NCBI GenBank assembly: GCA_949316235.1 | Contig: OX438747.1 | Coordinates: forward strand, 30,322,618 to 30,386,617 | Direction: 5' to 3' | DNA length: 64,000 nt | Source of the DNA: Oegoconia quadripuncta | Lineage: Eukaryota > Arthropoda > Insecta > Lepidoptera > Autostichidae | Shown here: piece after piece, positions 1 to 12,600 of the stretch | Layout: each line of letters begins with the position of its first letter | Position numbering within the stretch: position 1 is the first letter of the stretch | Program-made: the position numbers and the translations under genes | The notes under the pieces: model-generated | What the model was told of the DNA's origin: nothing | Seen by the model: the letters and a program-made list of their open reading frames with translations, nothing else | The model's database searches: none

Positions 1-557
1 CGTATTTGAGTAATGCAAAGGCATTACGAAGCGAGCGATGAGCCAGCCAATCACATGTCAGAACGCAACCGATGACGACAACAATGAAATTATATAACAG
101 AACCCCTGAACTGGTGTTACACTTATTTTTAGGGTAGGGTAGTCAACAAGGAACCCTTATGGTTTCGCCATGTCTGTCTGTCTGTCTGTCCGAGTCATAG
201 CTCAGAGGCATTTAGTACTAGAAAGAAAGTTGTAATTTAATCGCGCCGACAAAGGGGTTAAAATAAAATCCTGAAAAATATTTTTTAGGTTACCTACATG
301 TGAAGTGGGGATGATTTATTTTTTATTTTTGTACCGTGTGAGATTCGTTTAAAAATATTAGAGGTATACAGTTTCATAAAAAAATACATACAGCCGAACA
401 TAGCACCCCATTTATTGATTTTTTAATTGAACTCGGTTTAAAATGGAATTCTGTAGACACAGATCTGTCGACATACGAATATTGCTTAATAGAACCTGAA
501 AATCATTGCGGTAGCTAACAAGCGCTTATGTCAAATTAATTGTAATCTCCCACTTAC
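1..557. other. Intron 14 of alpha-Cat (part), with repeat fragments
   Basis: No coding exon seen. Bases 25-115 resemble a dispersed repeat that recurs near 11340-11455 and, more weakly, at 52307-52370 (shared CCAATCACATGTCAGAACG core). Bases 130-330 contain a (TGTC)n run inside a sequence type common in lepidopteran genomes. Confidence 0.5.
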
Positions 558-652
558 CTTGATCACGCAGCACTGTTACCGCTTCCAGTACCCGCTTGGT
601 GTAGATGCAGGGCTCGTAGTTATCCATCTCTTGAGTCACCACCGAGCATACC
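558..652 (-). CDS. alpha-Cat: alpha-Cat coding exon 14 (last in window)
   Basis: 95 bases, acceptor CTCCAG and donor GTAAGT, phase 2 to 1. It encodes VCSVVTQEMDNYEPCIYTKR and VLEAVTVLRDQ, homologous to the HVVTSEMDNYEPGVYTEKV region of vertebrate alpha-catenin. The next exon lies left of the window. Confidence 0.93.
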
Positions 653-3600
653 CTGGAGCAAATATTGCTACCGTTAATCTCAATTTAAAAACAAAGCCGA
701 AGGCGGCAGTTAAGTCAGAAACCTTAGATTAGAAAAGTATAAGACTATCACAAACTAAACAGAAAAACTTTTTATCCGACTGCGCCAGGAAGGAGGGTAA
801 TATTATTCGGGTGTATGTATGTATGTTTCTATGTTACATCCTGTACCCTAAACGGTGTGACCAATTTGAAGTGCATGGTGTCGTTGGATTCGTCTTGATA
901 CATGGAACGTTTTATAGTAAAGAATCCAAGATGGCGCCCGCAAAATACAAAAAAAATACAAATATAAAAAAACCGACAGCAGGTTTTTTTTTTTAATTAA
1001 AATGTCAAAAGTTATTACTGGAATTTCATTTTTAAATTTGAATTGTAAATAAATAAATAAAAATTGATGGCCATTCACGAGGAGAAAATGAGGAAGAAAC
1101 TTAAGAGGCTGACAGCAGCCAATTGCGTTGAAAGATTATCATTTTTTGTAAAGCATATAGCTCGTATCATTATAAAAAAAGTTATAGGTAAAATTGATCA
1201 TATTTCTGACATGATTCATGTTTTCAAAACATAATTACACAATCTTCTCTCGATAGAATTTAATTGCAAAGTAGCATCTAAAAATGCATGAAATCTTATT
1301 TTTCTCAGATATGCATTCACTAACATAAATGATATTTTGTACAATATTGTGTCGTATATGTTACTAAAACAAATTCATGTTTTAGATTTTCAATAATGCG
1401 TCTATTTTAATTGAAATAATTAATTTTGTGATTTGCACTTACGCCCTATAATTCTAAGTAACGCTTTCTCTGTTACTCGTACTCAATGCGACAGTGATCG
1501 CTTAGGCGCGTTGCTGGATGGACCTGTGTTGTGCGCTGAGACGCTCTCCCAAATATTCGAACTTTTTTTCATATTCATATTCAGGACTTTCTTTTTCTTG
1601 TTTTGTTTATTTAATTAGGGTAAAATTTTGTATGTGTGTAAATAATTTTATTTATTAGGTAGGTAATCACAGTTGTAAATAAATAAGTTGGTAAAGTTAA
1701 TAATAGAAAATGGACTCGAAAAAAAAACAAAACCGAAGAAACGGCAATATAAAAGAAATCAGAAACACATGGTGGAGGTTGTAAAGTAAGTATAATAAAA
1801 TATTATATCTCTTTTTAATTAATTAAGTATGTACATGAAACACCAAATTTATAAAACGCAACCATAATTATGTTTTCACTATTTTGTAGTTGCGTCTACT
1901 GATACGGGATGTATAGGTACCTTTTTTCGTCACCGCTTATGTAAGACGTTTGGCTCAGTCGACTTGGGCTTGTCGCTTGAATTTCGTCGTGCTGGATCGA
2001 TCCCAGTACTTTTCTTGTCTTTTTTATTTTATTTGCTTTTATTTATTGTATGTCTAAATAAATCCTGTAATCTTTTTTTACATGTCTAAGTGATATTTAT
2101 CAAAAATTTCATTTTTGTGCATGGCTGTGTACTCATTATATATTCCTAGGTGCTGACGTACTACAATTCTTTGATTTTCAGTTCTAAAAATCATTTGGGC
2201 CCTGAAGAGTCATCAACCGGACTTGTTTTGCAAGAGTGAGTAAAATTATTATTTTTACCAGTATCTAGGATTTCTGAAATAGATAATAGGCAATATTGTT
2301 ATTTTTGACCAAAAACAAACCTTGTCGAAAGAAATATGTAAAGGTCATCATAAAACAAAAGCATAACTTTGAGATTTTTATAAAATGATTGCCAATGGGA
2401 CATATAATAAAAATTATATAAAAAAAAACAAATAAATTCCTTTCAACCGCTAAAATAATCTATTGAGAATTACCATAGACTTACGAAAATCACAGATTCG
2501 GCCATCATAATATATAAGGTCTAACAAAATTAACCCAAACAAACGTTGCAGAGTGTATGTATAGGATGTACCTATTACGAAAAAAATAAAAAATAAAACA
2601 TTAAAGTTAACAGATTTTATTCAAAAAGTTTTCCTGAAGTGTTTCAATAATATTATCTTTTAATGACAGGTACGACATTGAGGCACAAGGTGTTCAGAAA
2701 AAAAAAGATGAAGAGGTATGTACTAACTAATGGCTTAGTAACCTGAATGGTCAACTAAATGTCAAACTAACGTCAAATGCGCTATATAATATATGAAATA
2801 AAAGACAAAAACTAATTCCTGACTACGGAAAATATGACTAAAAAGTATTTTGTTCGTGATGACCGCCTTATTGTCTTGTTTTTTGAGAAACACTTAGGCC
2901 AAAGACGAAATAATAATAATAATGGGCCGTAGTCGGTAAATATAATATTAACTAATAAAATAATAACGAAAGTTTTCTGTTTCAGACTTATCAGATTACA
3001 AGTGATCAGAATACGGAATAAGAAATCTGCATCTGTCGGCGGTTTGTAGCCAACTCGCATTTTTATAAAAAATTGCAAGAAATTTGAACGGACCTCTTGG
3101 CTGTAATCTGAATACTATCGATTTAATAAACGAAAAACAAGATAGGCTCATCTCTAAATTTACTTTCGTGTGTAGAATGTGCAATTTAAAGTTTCATATA
3201 GAAAATGATTATCCGGAGGATGATTACTTAGATGTCAATAGTTGTGCCATAGCAGGCATAATATCTATTGGTGGTGGTCATTCACATTTGAAAGAGTTTT
3301 CTACGGCAATAAATCTACCTCTTATTTCAAATAAAAAATACCAAACCCAACATGACGTTCTGTCCAGAAATTGGCAAAGGGTTGCTCAAGAAACTATGAA
3401 GAAAGCAGGGGAAAAAGAAAGAAATTTTGCGATAGCAGAAGGAAGCCTTAGGAAAAACGGTATACCGATAATTGATGTGATTGCTGATGGATGCTATTCC
3501 AAAAAGCTGATGATACACAATTTACGGCTGAATTAGCAGCAGCTTTCGACGTTAGCGTCAAAACAATATTGGTCAATTTGCGTCAAATTGGCAAGGTAAA

Positions 3601-6600
3601 AAAGCTTGACAAATGGGTGCCCCACGAACTCAATGATCATTATACCTAACTATTATTGTATAGCATATAAATTGTATTGTATTCTCATTATATATAATAG
3701 TGTATATTTATCTCTAAAGAACATTCTGCTCTGGTTTTTTATTTCATACTTTTCAGTTATTAATATTGCAGTAGTTTAATTAAATTATTTTTTCCGGGTT
3801 TTTTGAAGTCGTTTTTTTTAAATCCTTTTTTATTTAATTCTTTTTAGTGTCTGGTCAGACATTACAAAATAATAAAATATATTAATTGACCAATATGGGC
3901 AGGCTTACGAAAGGTGCTGCTCGTTTAAAGAACTGTCGGTCAAAAGAAACCGAAACTGAAAGGGTACTACGGCTTGAAAAAAATGCCTCACGGAACGCAA
4001 TTTCGCGTTCCCAGGAGACGCCCGAAGCTCGCCGAGTACGTCTAGTAGCTATGAAAGATTACGTTAAATCACGTATTCGCCAGGAAACTCCAGAACAGAA
4101 CGAGCATAGACTCGGTTTTATACACGATCGGCTTGCCGAGGAGTCCGCTGAGCAGCGTGAGCGCAGGCACGGCCTTATAATCACGTAAATCGGCCTAAAA
4201 ATGTCGGACTAATCGATGTACATACATAAAGATTACAGAACCTCCTCCTTTTTTGAAGTTGGTTAAAAAAAGTTATTAGTATTTATCCGTGGTTGCTAAT
4301 CTCCATGATAATTTTTGTGCGATGGCGAACCTTCTCGCTCCTACAGGTTAGGTGGGCACTTGGGGTATACCAGCTCGACCTGATGATCTTCGATTTGTCA
4401 TATTTATTGTTGATAATCACACCGACGTAAATCGGCTTAAAAATCTCGGACTAATCGATGTACATACATAAATAATACAGAACCTCCTCCTTTTTTGAAG
4501 TCGGTTAAAAAAAGTTATTAGTATTTATCCGTGGTTGCTAATCTCCATGATAATTTTTGTGCGATGGCGAACCTTCTCGCTCCTACAGGTTAGGTGGGCA
4601 CTTGGGGTATACCAGCTCGACCTGATGATCTTCGATTTGTCATATTTATTGTTGATAATCACACCGACGTAAATCGGCTTAAAAATCTCGGACTAATCGA
4701 TGTACATACATAAATAATACAGAACCTCCTCCTTTTTTGAAGTCGGTTAAAAAAAGTTATTAGTATTTATCCGTGGTTGCTAATCTCCATGATAATTTTT
4801 GTGCGATGGCGAACCTTCTCGCTCCTACAGGTTAGGTGGGCACTTGGGGTATACCAGCTCGACCTGATGATCTTCGATTTGTCATATTTATTGTTGATAA
4901 TCACACCGACGTAAATCGGCTTAAAAATCTCGGACTAATCGATGTACATACATAAATAATACAGAACCTCCTCCTTTTTTGAAGTCGGTTAAAAAAAGTT
5001 ATTAGTATTTATCCGTGGTTGCTAATCTCCATGATAATTTTTGTGCGATGGCGAACCTTCTCGCTCCTACAGGTTAGGTGGGCACTTGGGGTATACCAGC
5101 TCGACCTGATGATCTTCGATTTGTCATATTTATTGTTGATAATCACACCGACGTAAATCGGCTTAAAAATCTCGGACTAATCGATGTACATACATAAATA
5201 ATACAGAACCTCCTCCTTTTTTGAAGTCGGTTAAAAAAAGTTATTAGTATTATCCGTGGTTGCTAATCTCCATGATAATTTTTGTGCGATGGCGAACCTT
5301 CTCGCTCCTACAGGTTAGGTGGGCACTTGGGGTATACCAGCTCGACCTGATGATCTTCGATTTGTCATATTTATTGTTGATAATCACACCGACGTAAATC
5401 GGCTTAAAAATCTCGGACTAATCGATGTACATACATAAATAATACAGAACCTCCTCCTTTTTTGAAGTCGGTTAAAAAAAGTTATTAGTATTATCCGTGG
5501 TTGCTAATCTCCATGATAATTTTTGTGCGATGGCGACCTTCTCGCTCCTACAGGTTAAATGGGCAGTTCGGGTGTACCAGCTCGACCTGATGATCTTCGA
5601 TTTGTCATATTTATTGCTGATAATCACACCGATCTAGTCTACACTTTTTCCATACAAACCCAAACTGTATCTACTTAGTTTCCCTGTGTAAAAACTACGC
5701 AATCGTCTAAATATGTAATGCCATTCTGATATTTACCATGATTACACAAAAACTACTGGACCGATTGCGCTGAAATTACAATGGGACCAACTCGACGGTA
5801 TCCCCTTTCATTTACAAAAAGAACCATGTGAATCAACCGCCAAATCTCGGAGATATCGGTGTACATACTCCTTTTTTGAAGTCGTTTAAAAATAACACTT
5901 TTTATTTATTTATTTCGCCGTGTCTGAAACATTCTGGTCCCAAACTTATTTTTGAAAACATTCTATGAATACCTATACATTTATATTTCAATAAATCATC
6001 CTTGTTATATTATTAATTTGTGTTGTTTTTTATTTCGCGAACAGCGCCACCTGTTGCATTTAGGAGAGCTCTAACTCAAAGTTCAGTTCGCAAGAAGGTT
6101 TCCCGTAAGGTCGACTCGTCTGACGGTACGCATATTGACCGTGTCGCAGACGCAGCGCTGCTTTATCGAACATTAAGTGGGCGTATCCATTGCTCAAGGT
6201 CATTGGCTCTATTCAGCGCCTTAACGGTAAAACCGTACGTTTATTCCGCTATTCGTAATTTCGAGTATTTTTTTTTATTCACAACGGGTTTGTCCTTTAC
6301 CCCAATCACACCTGATGTTAAGTGAAGATTAGGCGGAAGGTGGTAGCGTACTCGGAACCCCCATCTTATTTGGTGGACTGGCTATCTTATCTCTGACAAC
6401 CGGAACATAACAATGCTATTAACATTGCTGTTTGGCCGCAGATTTAGATAAGATGGTGGTAGCTAGCCAGGCGGACATTTAATATGCCCTACCACCAACC
6501 AAACTGAGTACTAAATATGTACCCCGCTGGGGATCGAACCCGCGACCTCCGAAATTAAACGCAATGTCGTTTACATTGAGCCACGAGGCGGTAGTTTTGA

Positions 6601-9600
6601 TGTGTGCAAAGGCAGAATATTGTGTAGGAGTGAACATGAGTGCGTACAAGTGAAGGGCAAGTGCAAATATATGTGTATGACTGAGCTTTGGTGTTCCCAC
6701 AGCAACCTGCCCAAATCTGCCGTAAAGCACTGTTACAGAAGATGAAATATGAATAATCTAATAACCGGAGTCATTAAAGAGTGCGTCAACGGTACGGAGA
6801 GTGCGCGGGAGCTCTAATAGAGTGTTAGGGACGGTGGGAGACAGATTTGACTCTCTTCTGGTCGGCAGGTTCGTCGAACTTCATGTTCTGAGATCTCGGT
6901 GAGCTTGCGGGCAGAGGATGAGTCAAGTCTCAGATAATTGATAAGTACACACAGTAAGCAACTATAGGCTTGTGTTGTGGATACCAGATGGTTGATATAC
7001 TACATACATACATATTTTTTTTGTAAATAAATACTTATTATAAATGAAAACATCCATAACTCGGGTACACATGTCCGTATTCATCACACAAACATATGCC
7101 CCTAGCGGGATTCGAACCCGCAACCTTTCGGTATAGTCGTAGGACTGTATTTGTGTGAAATTAAATTTTTTTTTTTTTTTTTTTATTATCACACTGGCAG
7201 AAATGTCGCCCGAATAGACTGACTATTGCCAATAGTAGGATGAAAGGTGTTGATACATACCGTGAAGCCCGGCCGCGAATAGCGCCGGCTGTGCGTTCCA
7301 GTGAATCAGGATCGCCTTCCTGCAGCGCCACCACACACTTGTTCACATCTTCTAGGATGTGGTTCTCTGTAAGGAAGCAAAGAGTTTTGTAGGACACTGT
7401 CTACCTGCAGACTGACGACTGTTGCTGAGGAGCTGACTCTCGCTCGTTTATGCTAGCTCGTACTGGCGGTAATTAGTCTGGGGTCCAAGGTAGCAATAGA
7501 GTCACGTAGGCCACGTCTACCTCCAGTAACTGGGCTACAGAGTTACTACTGTTGATGAGGTTGTGACTCTGGATCGGTTATGCTAGCCTGGTACCCGCGA
7601 TAATTAGTCTGCGAAGGTAGCAATAGTCATGTAGGGCACAGTCTACCTTCAGTAGGCGCCATGCAGAGTACCACTATTGATGAAGAGGTGATTCTCGCTC
7701 GGTTATGTTACCCTGGTACAGAGGTAATTAGTCTGGGGTCCAAGGTAGCAATAGTCACGTAGGGCACCGTCTATCTCCAGTAACTCTGTAGAGTTACAGT
7801 AGTAACTCCTCATCAACAGTAGTTGATGAGGAGGTGACTCTGGATCGGTTATGCTAGCCTGGTACCGGCGATAAGTCAGTAGACGCTATGCAAACTACCA
7901 CTGTTGATGAGGTGACTCTCGCTCAGTTATGCTAGCCTGGTACCGGTGGTAATTAATCAGGGGTTCAAGGTAAACTATATAATTAAGTAAGGCACCGCCT
8001 ATATTCGGTTATGTCTGCCTGGTACCGGCGGTAATTAGTCTATGGTAGAAGGTTGAAATAGTAGGGCATCGCCTACCTTCAGTAGGCTCTGTACATAGTA
8101 CCACTGTGGATGAGGAGGTAACTCGCGCTAGGTTATGCTAGCTGTTCAGTATAGAACCTCGCCTGACGCTGTTGGCACGATTATATAAAGACTGGAGCCA
8201 TCTATCGGCGAACCCGTGAACCCACCACTAATCAATTTATTCACTTCAATAGGTACAAGTGTACCTTTCTCACGGATTCCAGGACAATCCGATAGATGGC
8301 GCAAATCTAAATGTATACATACTGGCGCGCGGTCGTTTTTCTCTCTCTTCCAATCGGTGCAACATCCAACAATAAACCCTCGATCAGACCACAGTTGCCG
8401 CTTATCTTTTCCGAACACTAGCCTAGCACTTATACAAAGGTAGGAGGTATGTCTAACCTTTGTATAAGAGTCCTAATAACTTACCGCTAACTGCGAGGAA
8501 ATCATCAATAGTGGTGATATCGTCTACGGCATCGGTCAGCAGCTTGACGCCAGCTTCCCAAGCGCGAGCGAAGGCGCTAGCATTTTCTTGAGCGACGCGA
8601 GAGCGGGCGCGGGCGGCTAGAACGCGAGCTGCGTTTATCACCTGAGTAACGAATGTATTTTTTAAATTGTATTGTGCATGTATACAGTTTTATATTAAAC
8701 GATAATAGACCGACTTAGGAACTAGATTTTGCACTCCAAAACTCGCATTATGAATGTGCCAAAGAAACCCGCTAAATTAAAATTGGATTGGGCGGGTCAC
8801 CTCTGTAGAATGACTCAGGAAAAATGAGCCAGGATGTCCACCGATTGGAATCCACAGGAGAGCAGGCGCGGTAGAGGTAGGCCCAGAAAACTATGGAAAT
8901 AAGGACTGGAGAGATATTGCACTGGACAGAAACATATGGCAAAAAAAGGAAAAGTCTTTGCCAAACAGAGGGACAACACAGGCTAGTAAAATATATATAT
9001 AGGGTGAATTTGAATTTGTGTAATTCAGAATACTACCGTCGCGTCACTGGATTAGGGAGTCCAATGCCGCGACATTATGCTGAGTGGATTTTGGCGCCAC
9101 CACTTCATATTGTTCTAATAGAACTAAGCAATAACGGTGTCCAATATAGACTTTTTCTTTTGTTCAAATTAAACCATTCTGATATCACTTAGTATGGAAG
9201 TCCAACAATTTTCGGCTGAATTCGCATTAACTGTTGACGCCACTCTTGATTAAGAACAACTTTCCCCAAGGTACCATAGTCGAATTCGATCAATAATATT
9301 TCGGCTACCCATACAAAGTAAATCATTCTGAAACCACCTTCAGTATGGAAGTCCAACAATTTTCGGCTGGTTACTCCACTCCTGATTACGAACAACTTTC
9401 CACTAGGAACTATAACCGAATTCAGCCGAAACATGCGAGTATCATTTAAGTATATTCTCAATGAAAAATTTTTTTTTTTATGCACGACGGTTTCGCACTT
9501 GACCTCAATCACACCTGATGTTAAGTGAAGATGAGGTCGAAGATGGAAGCGTACTGACCCGGAAACCCCAACACATTTGGGGAACTGGCTATCTTATCTC

Positions 9601-12600
9601 TGACAACCGGAACACGACAATGCTATTAACATTGCTGCTTGGCGGCAGATTTAGATAAGATGGTGGTAGCTAGCCAGGCGGACATTTAAAATGCCCTACC
9701 ACCAACCAAACCGAGTACTTAAACATGTACCCCGCTGGGGATCGAACCCGCGACCTCCGAATCGTAAACTCAATGTTGTTTACATTGAGCCACGGAGGCG
9801 GTTATCTTCTTACAACCTGCCTCACTTGCACGACATATTAAGGATGAAAGACATACGACCATTACGAGGACATGCTCTGCGAATAAGCCGCACTCACGCT
9901 GACATCAATGTTCAGTTCAAACCGTGTTGTTCAGGCCTGGAATAAGCTGCCGGAAGAGGTTGTTTCGGCCCAATCAGTGAATTCATTCAAGAATAGATTG
10001 GACAAATTTAAAAAAAGTAGTGATGACTTAAATAGTGACTGAATAACAACATAATGAACAATGTGAACTCTTCCAACACTGTGACATAGACATAAATAAT
10101 AAATAAATAATAAATAAATATTTCGGACACTTACACCAATCATCTAGTCCCAAACTAAGCAAAGCTTGTGCTATGGATACTAGATAACGGATAAACATAC
10201 ATAAATATTTATATAAACATCCAAGACTCGGGAATAAATGTTCGTATTCATCATACAAACATTTACCCGTCGCGGGATTCGAACCCGCAACAGTTGGTTT
10301 CGCTGATAGGGTCACTATCCACTACACCAATCGGTCGTCTCTACATACCAGCAGTAATGCTGCTCGTCTATAATAATATAATAATAATAATAAACTAAAG
10401 CGCGTAAAAGATTTGATCGCGCGATCATATTTATCCCAAACTATGATTATATTATAAATACGAAGTTTGCGTGTGTGTATGTATATGCATGTTTGTTACT
10501 TCATTACGCCTAAACGGCTGGACGGATTTGGATGAAATTTAGGTTGGTTGACCTGGTTATTTTTATTGCTGAACCGATTTTGATGAAATCTTCCACGCGA
10601 ACGAAGTCGCGGACGGAAAGCTAGTAGTATATAAATCAATGCGTGTACGCCTATTTACATTCCATAAGTCGACGTAGTACATACCTGTGGGCACAAGGCC
10701 TCTATCTGCCCAGCGGCGTGGCGCACCATCTTCACTCCATCCTCGTTGTTGGACATCGAACACACCAGGTTTGCGACCTGCCGAGTTAAAACCACACATA
10801 AGTACTCAAATAAAAAGCAAGTGAGGGCCAGCTGGGTGGTTACCACCCTCTTCTACGAAGCATCAATTCCCAGGGCCTACACGGATACCCCAACTTATTA
10901 AATTTTAAAATTTATTTAAAAAAGGGGAAAAAAGAAAGGCCCTGGTATATACGTTCAAGACTTAGGTAGAATAGAATAGTGAATAGGCATTTACTGGGTG
11001 CGCGTGATACATCTTCGGCTTCATCGTCACTTTCCATCAGGTGAGATTGTAGTCAAACGCGAAACCAGTTTTTAATAAAAAAAAAAAAAAAAAAAAAGAA
11101 TATGTTCCAGGTCACTGCTTTGAGGGAAAACGCTTAGAAGGCTAGCAGCGTTTTTTTTAAAATTTATTTGATCTGCCAATAATTGTTATACTAGTGATAA
11201 CGAAGAAATGAAGCATGCAGAATCTTACTATAATCTTATTACTGGCAAACACAATAAAACTTTGAGCAGAAAGAGCATCAAACGCCTGATCTGCAACAGA
11301 ATCGGTCTGCCCTAAGATTACGTAACTTCATCGATGTCGTTATCGATTACGTTGACCAATGAGAAACCGTCAAATTGCCGAGCGAGTGATGAGCCAACCA
11401 ATCACATGTCAGAACGTAACCGATGACGATAACGATGAAATTGTGTAATAGAGCCCCAGGACCCCATCTCAGCATATAATAATAAATATCCTTAGACATA
11501 CACACAGCACCATCTAGTTCCACAGTAAGCAACTATAGGCTTGTGTTGTGGATACCAGATGGTTGATATACTACATAAATACATTTTTTTTTGGAAATAA
11601 ATACTTATTATAAATGAAAACATCCATAACTCGGGTACACATGTCCGTATTCATCACACAAACATATGCCCCTAGCGGGATTCGAACTAGCAACCTTTTT
11701 GTATAGTGGTCAGAGTTGCTAACCACTACACCAAACAGGTCGTCTGTCAGGTCAAAACTCGAATATAAATAATAAAATAAATAATAATAATACATATTTC
11801 GGACACTTACACCAATCATCTAGTCCTAAACTAAGCAAAGCTTGTGCTATGGATACTAGATAACGGATAAACATACATAAATATTTATATAAACATCCAA
11901 GACTCGGGAATAAATGTTCGTATTCATCATACAAACATTTACCCCTCGCGGGATTCGAACCCGCAACCGTTGGTTTCGCTGATAGGGTGACTATCCACTA
12001 CACCAATCGGTCGTCACAATATGTTGTAGTCGAGAGGAAAAAACGACTACAACGCTGGTTTTCAGTGGATAATGTATGTACGCAAAAACATATGCCTATT
12101 TCGTAAACATTCTGATAATCATAATTTGAATACTAGAAACAAAAATAAAATTTAAATTCCACAATTCAGACTTAGCAAGGTTAGCACATCCTTTGTGGGA
12201 CACAGCATACGCTTTTACAATAAAATACCAGAACATGTATTGAGTTTAACAGAGCAGAAATTTAAACGCCACATTAAAGAAACTCTGTGTAAGAAGGGTT
12301 ATTACAGGATAGATGATTATTTAGGCGATAAGGAGGTCCGGTGTTAGCTGGTCGTTATGTTAATTGCTATTGTTTTGTAATATGTAATATAAAATGTAAT
12401 ATTATTGTAAAGATGGAAACTAATTGAAAAGATGTGTTGTTGCGGAGTTTCTTGTCGTTTCTTGTCGTTTCTTCTCCCTAACCATAACACCTTGTGAAGC
12501 GATGTAGTTTAAAAAAAATAACATGTTGACTTTCAATAAGTGATATTTTTGTATCCTACATTGAAGAAAATATTTTTGATTTTGATAATATGGAGTGGAA

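Noticed and set aside
6530..6593. Possible real tRNA gene
   Set aside because: The pol III boxes belong to the repeated S3 SINE, with body and poly-A tail; no proper tRNA fold.
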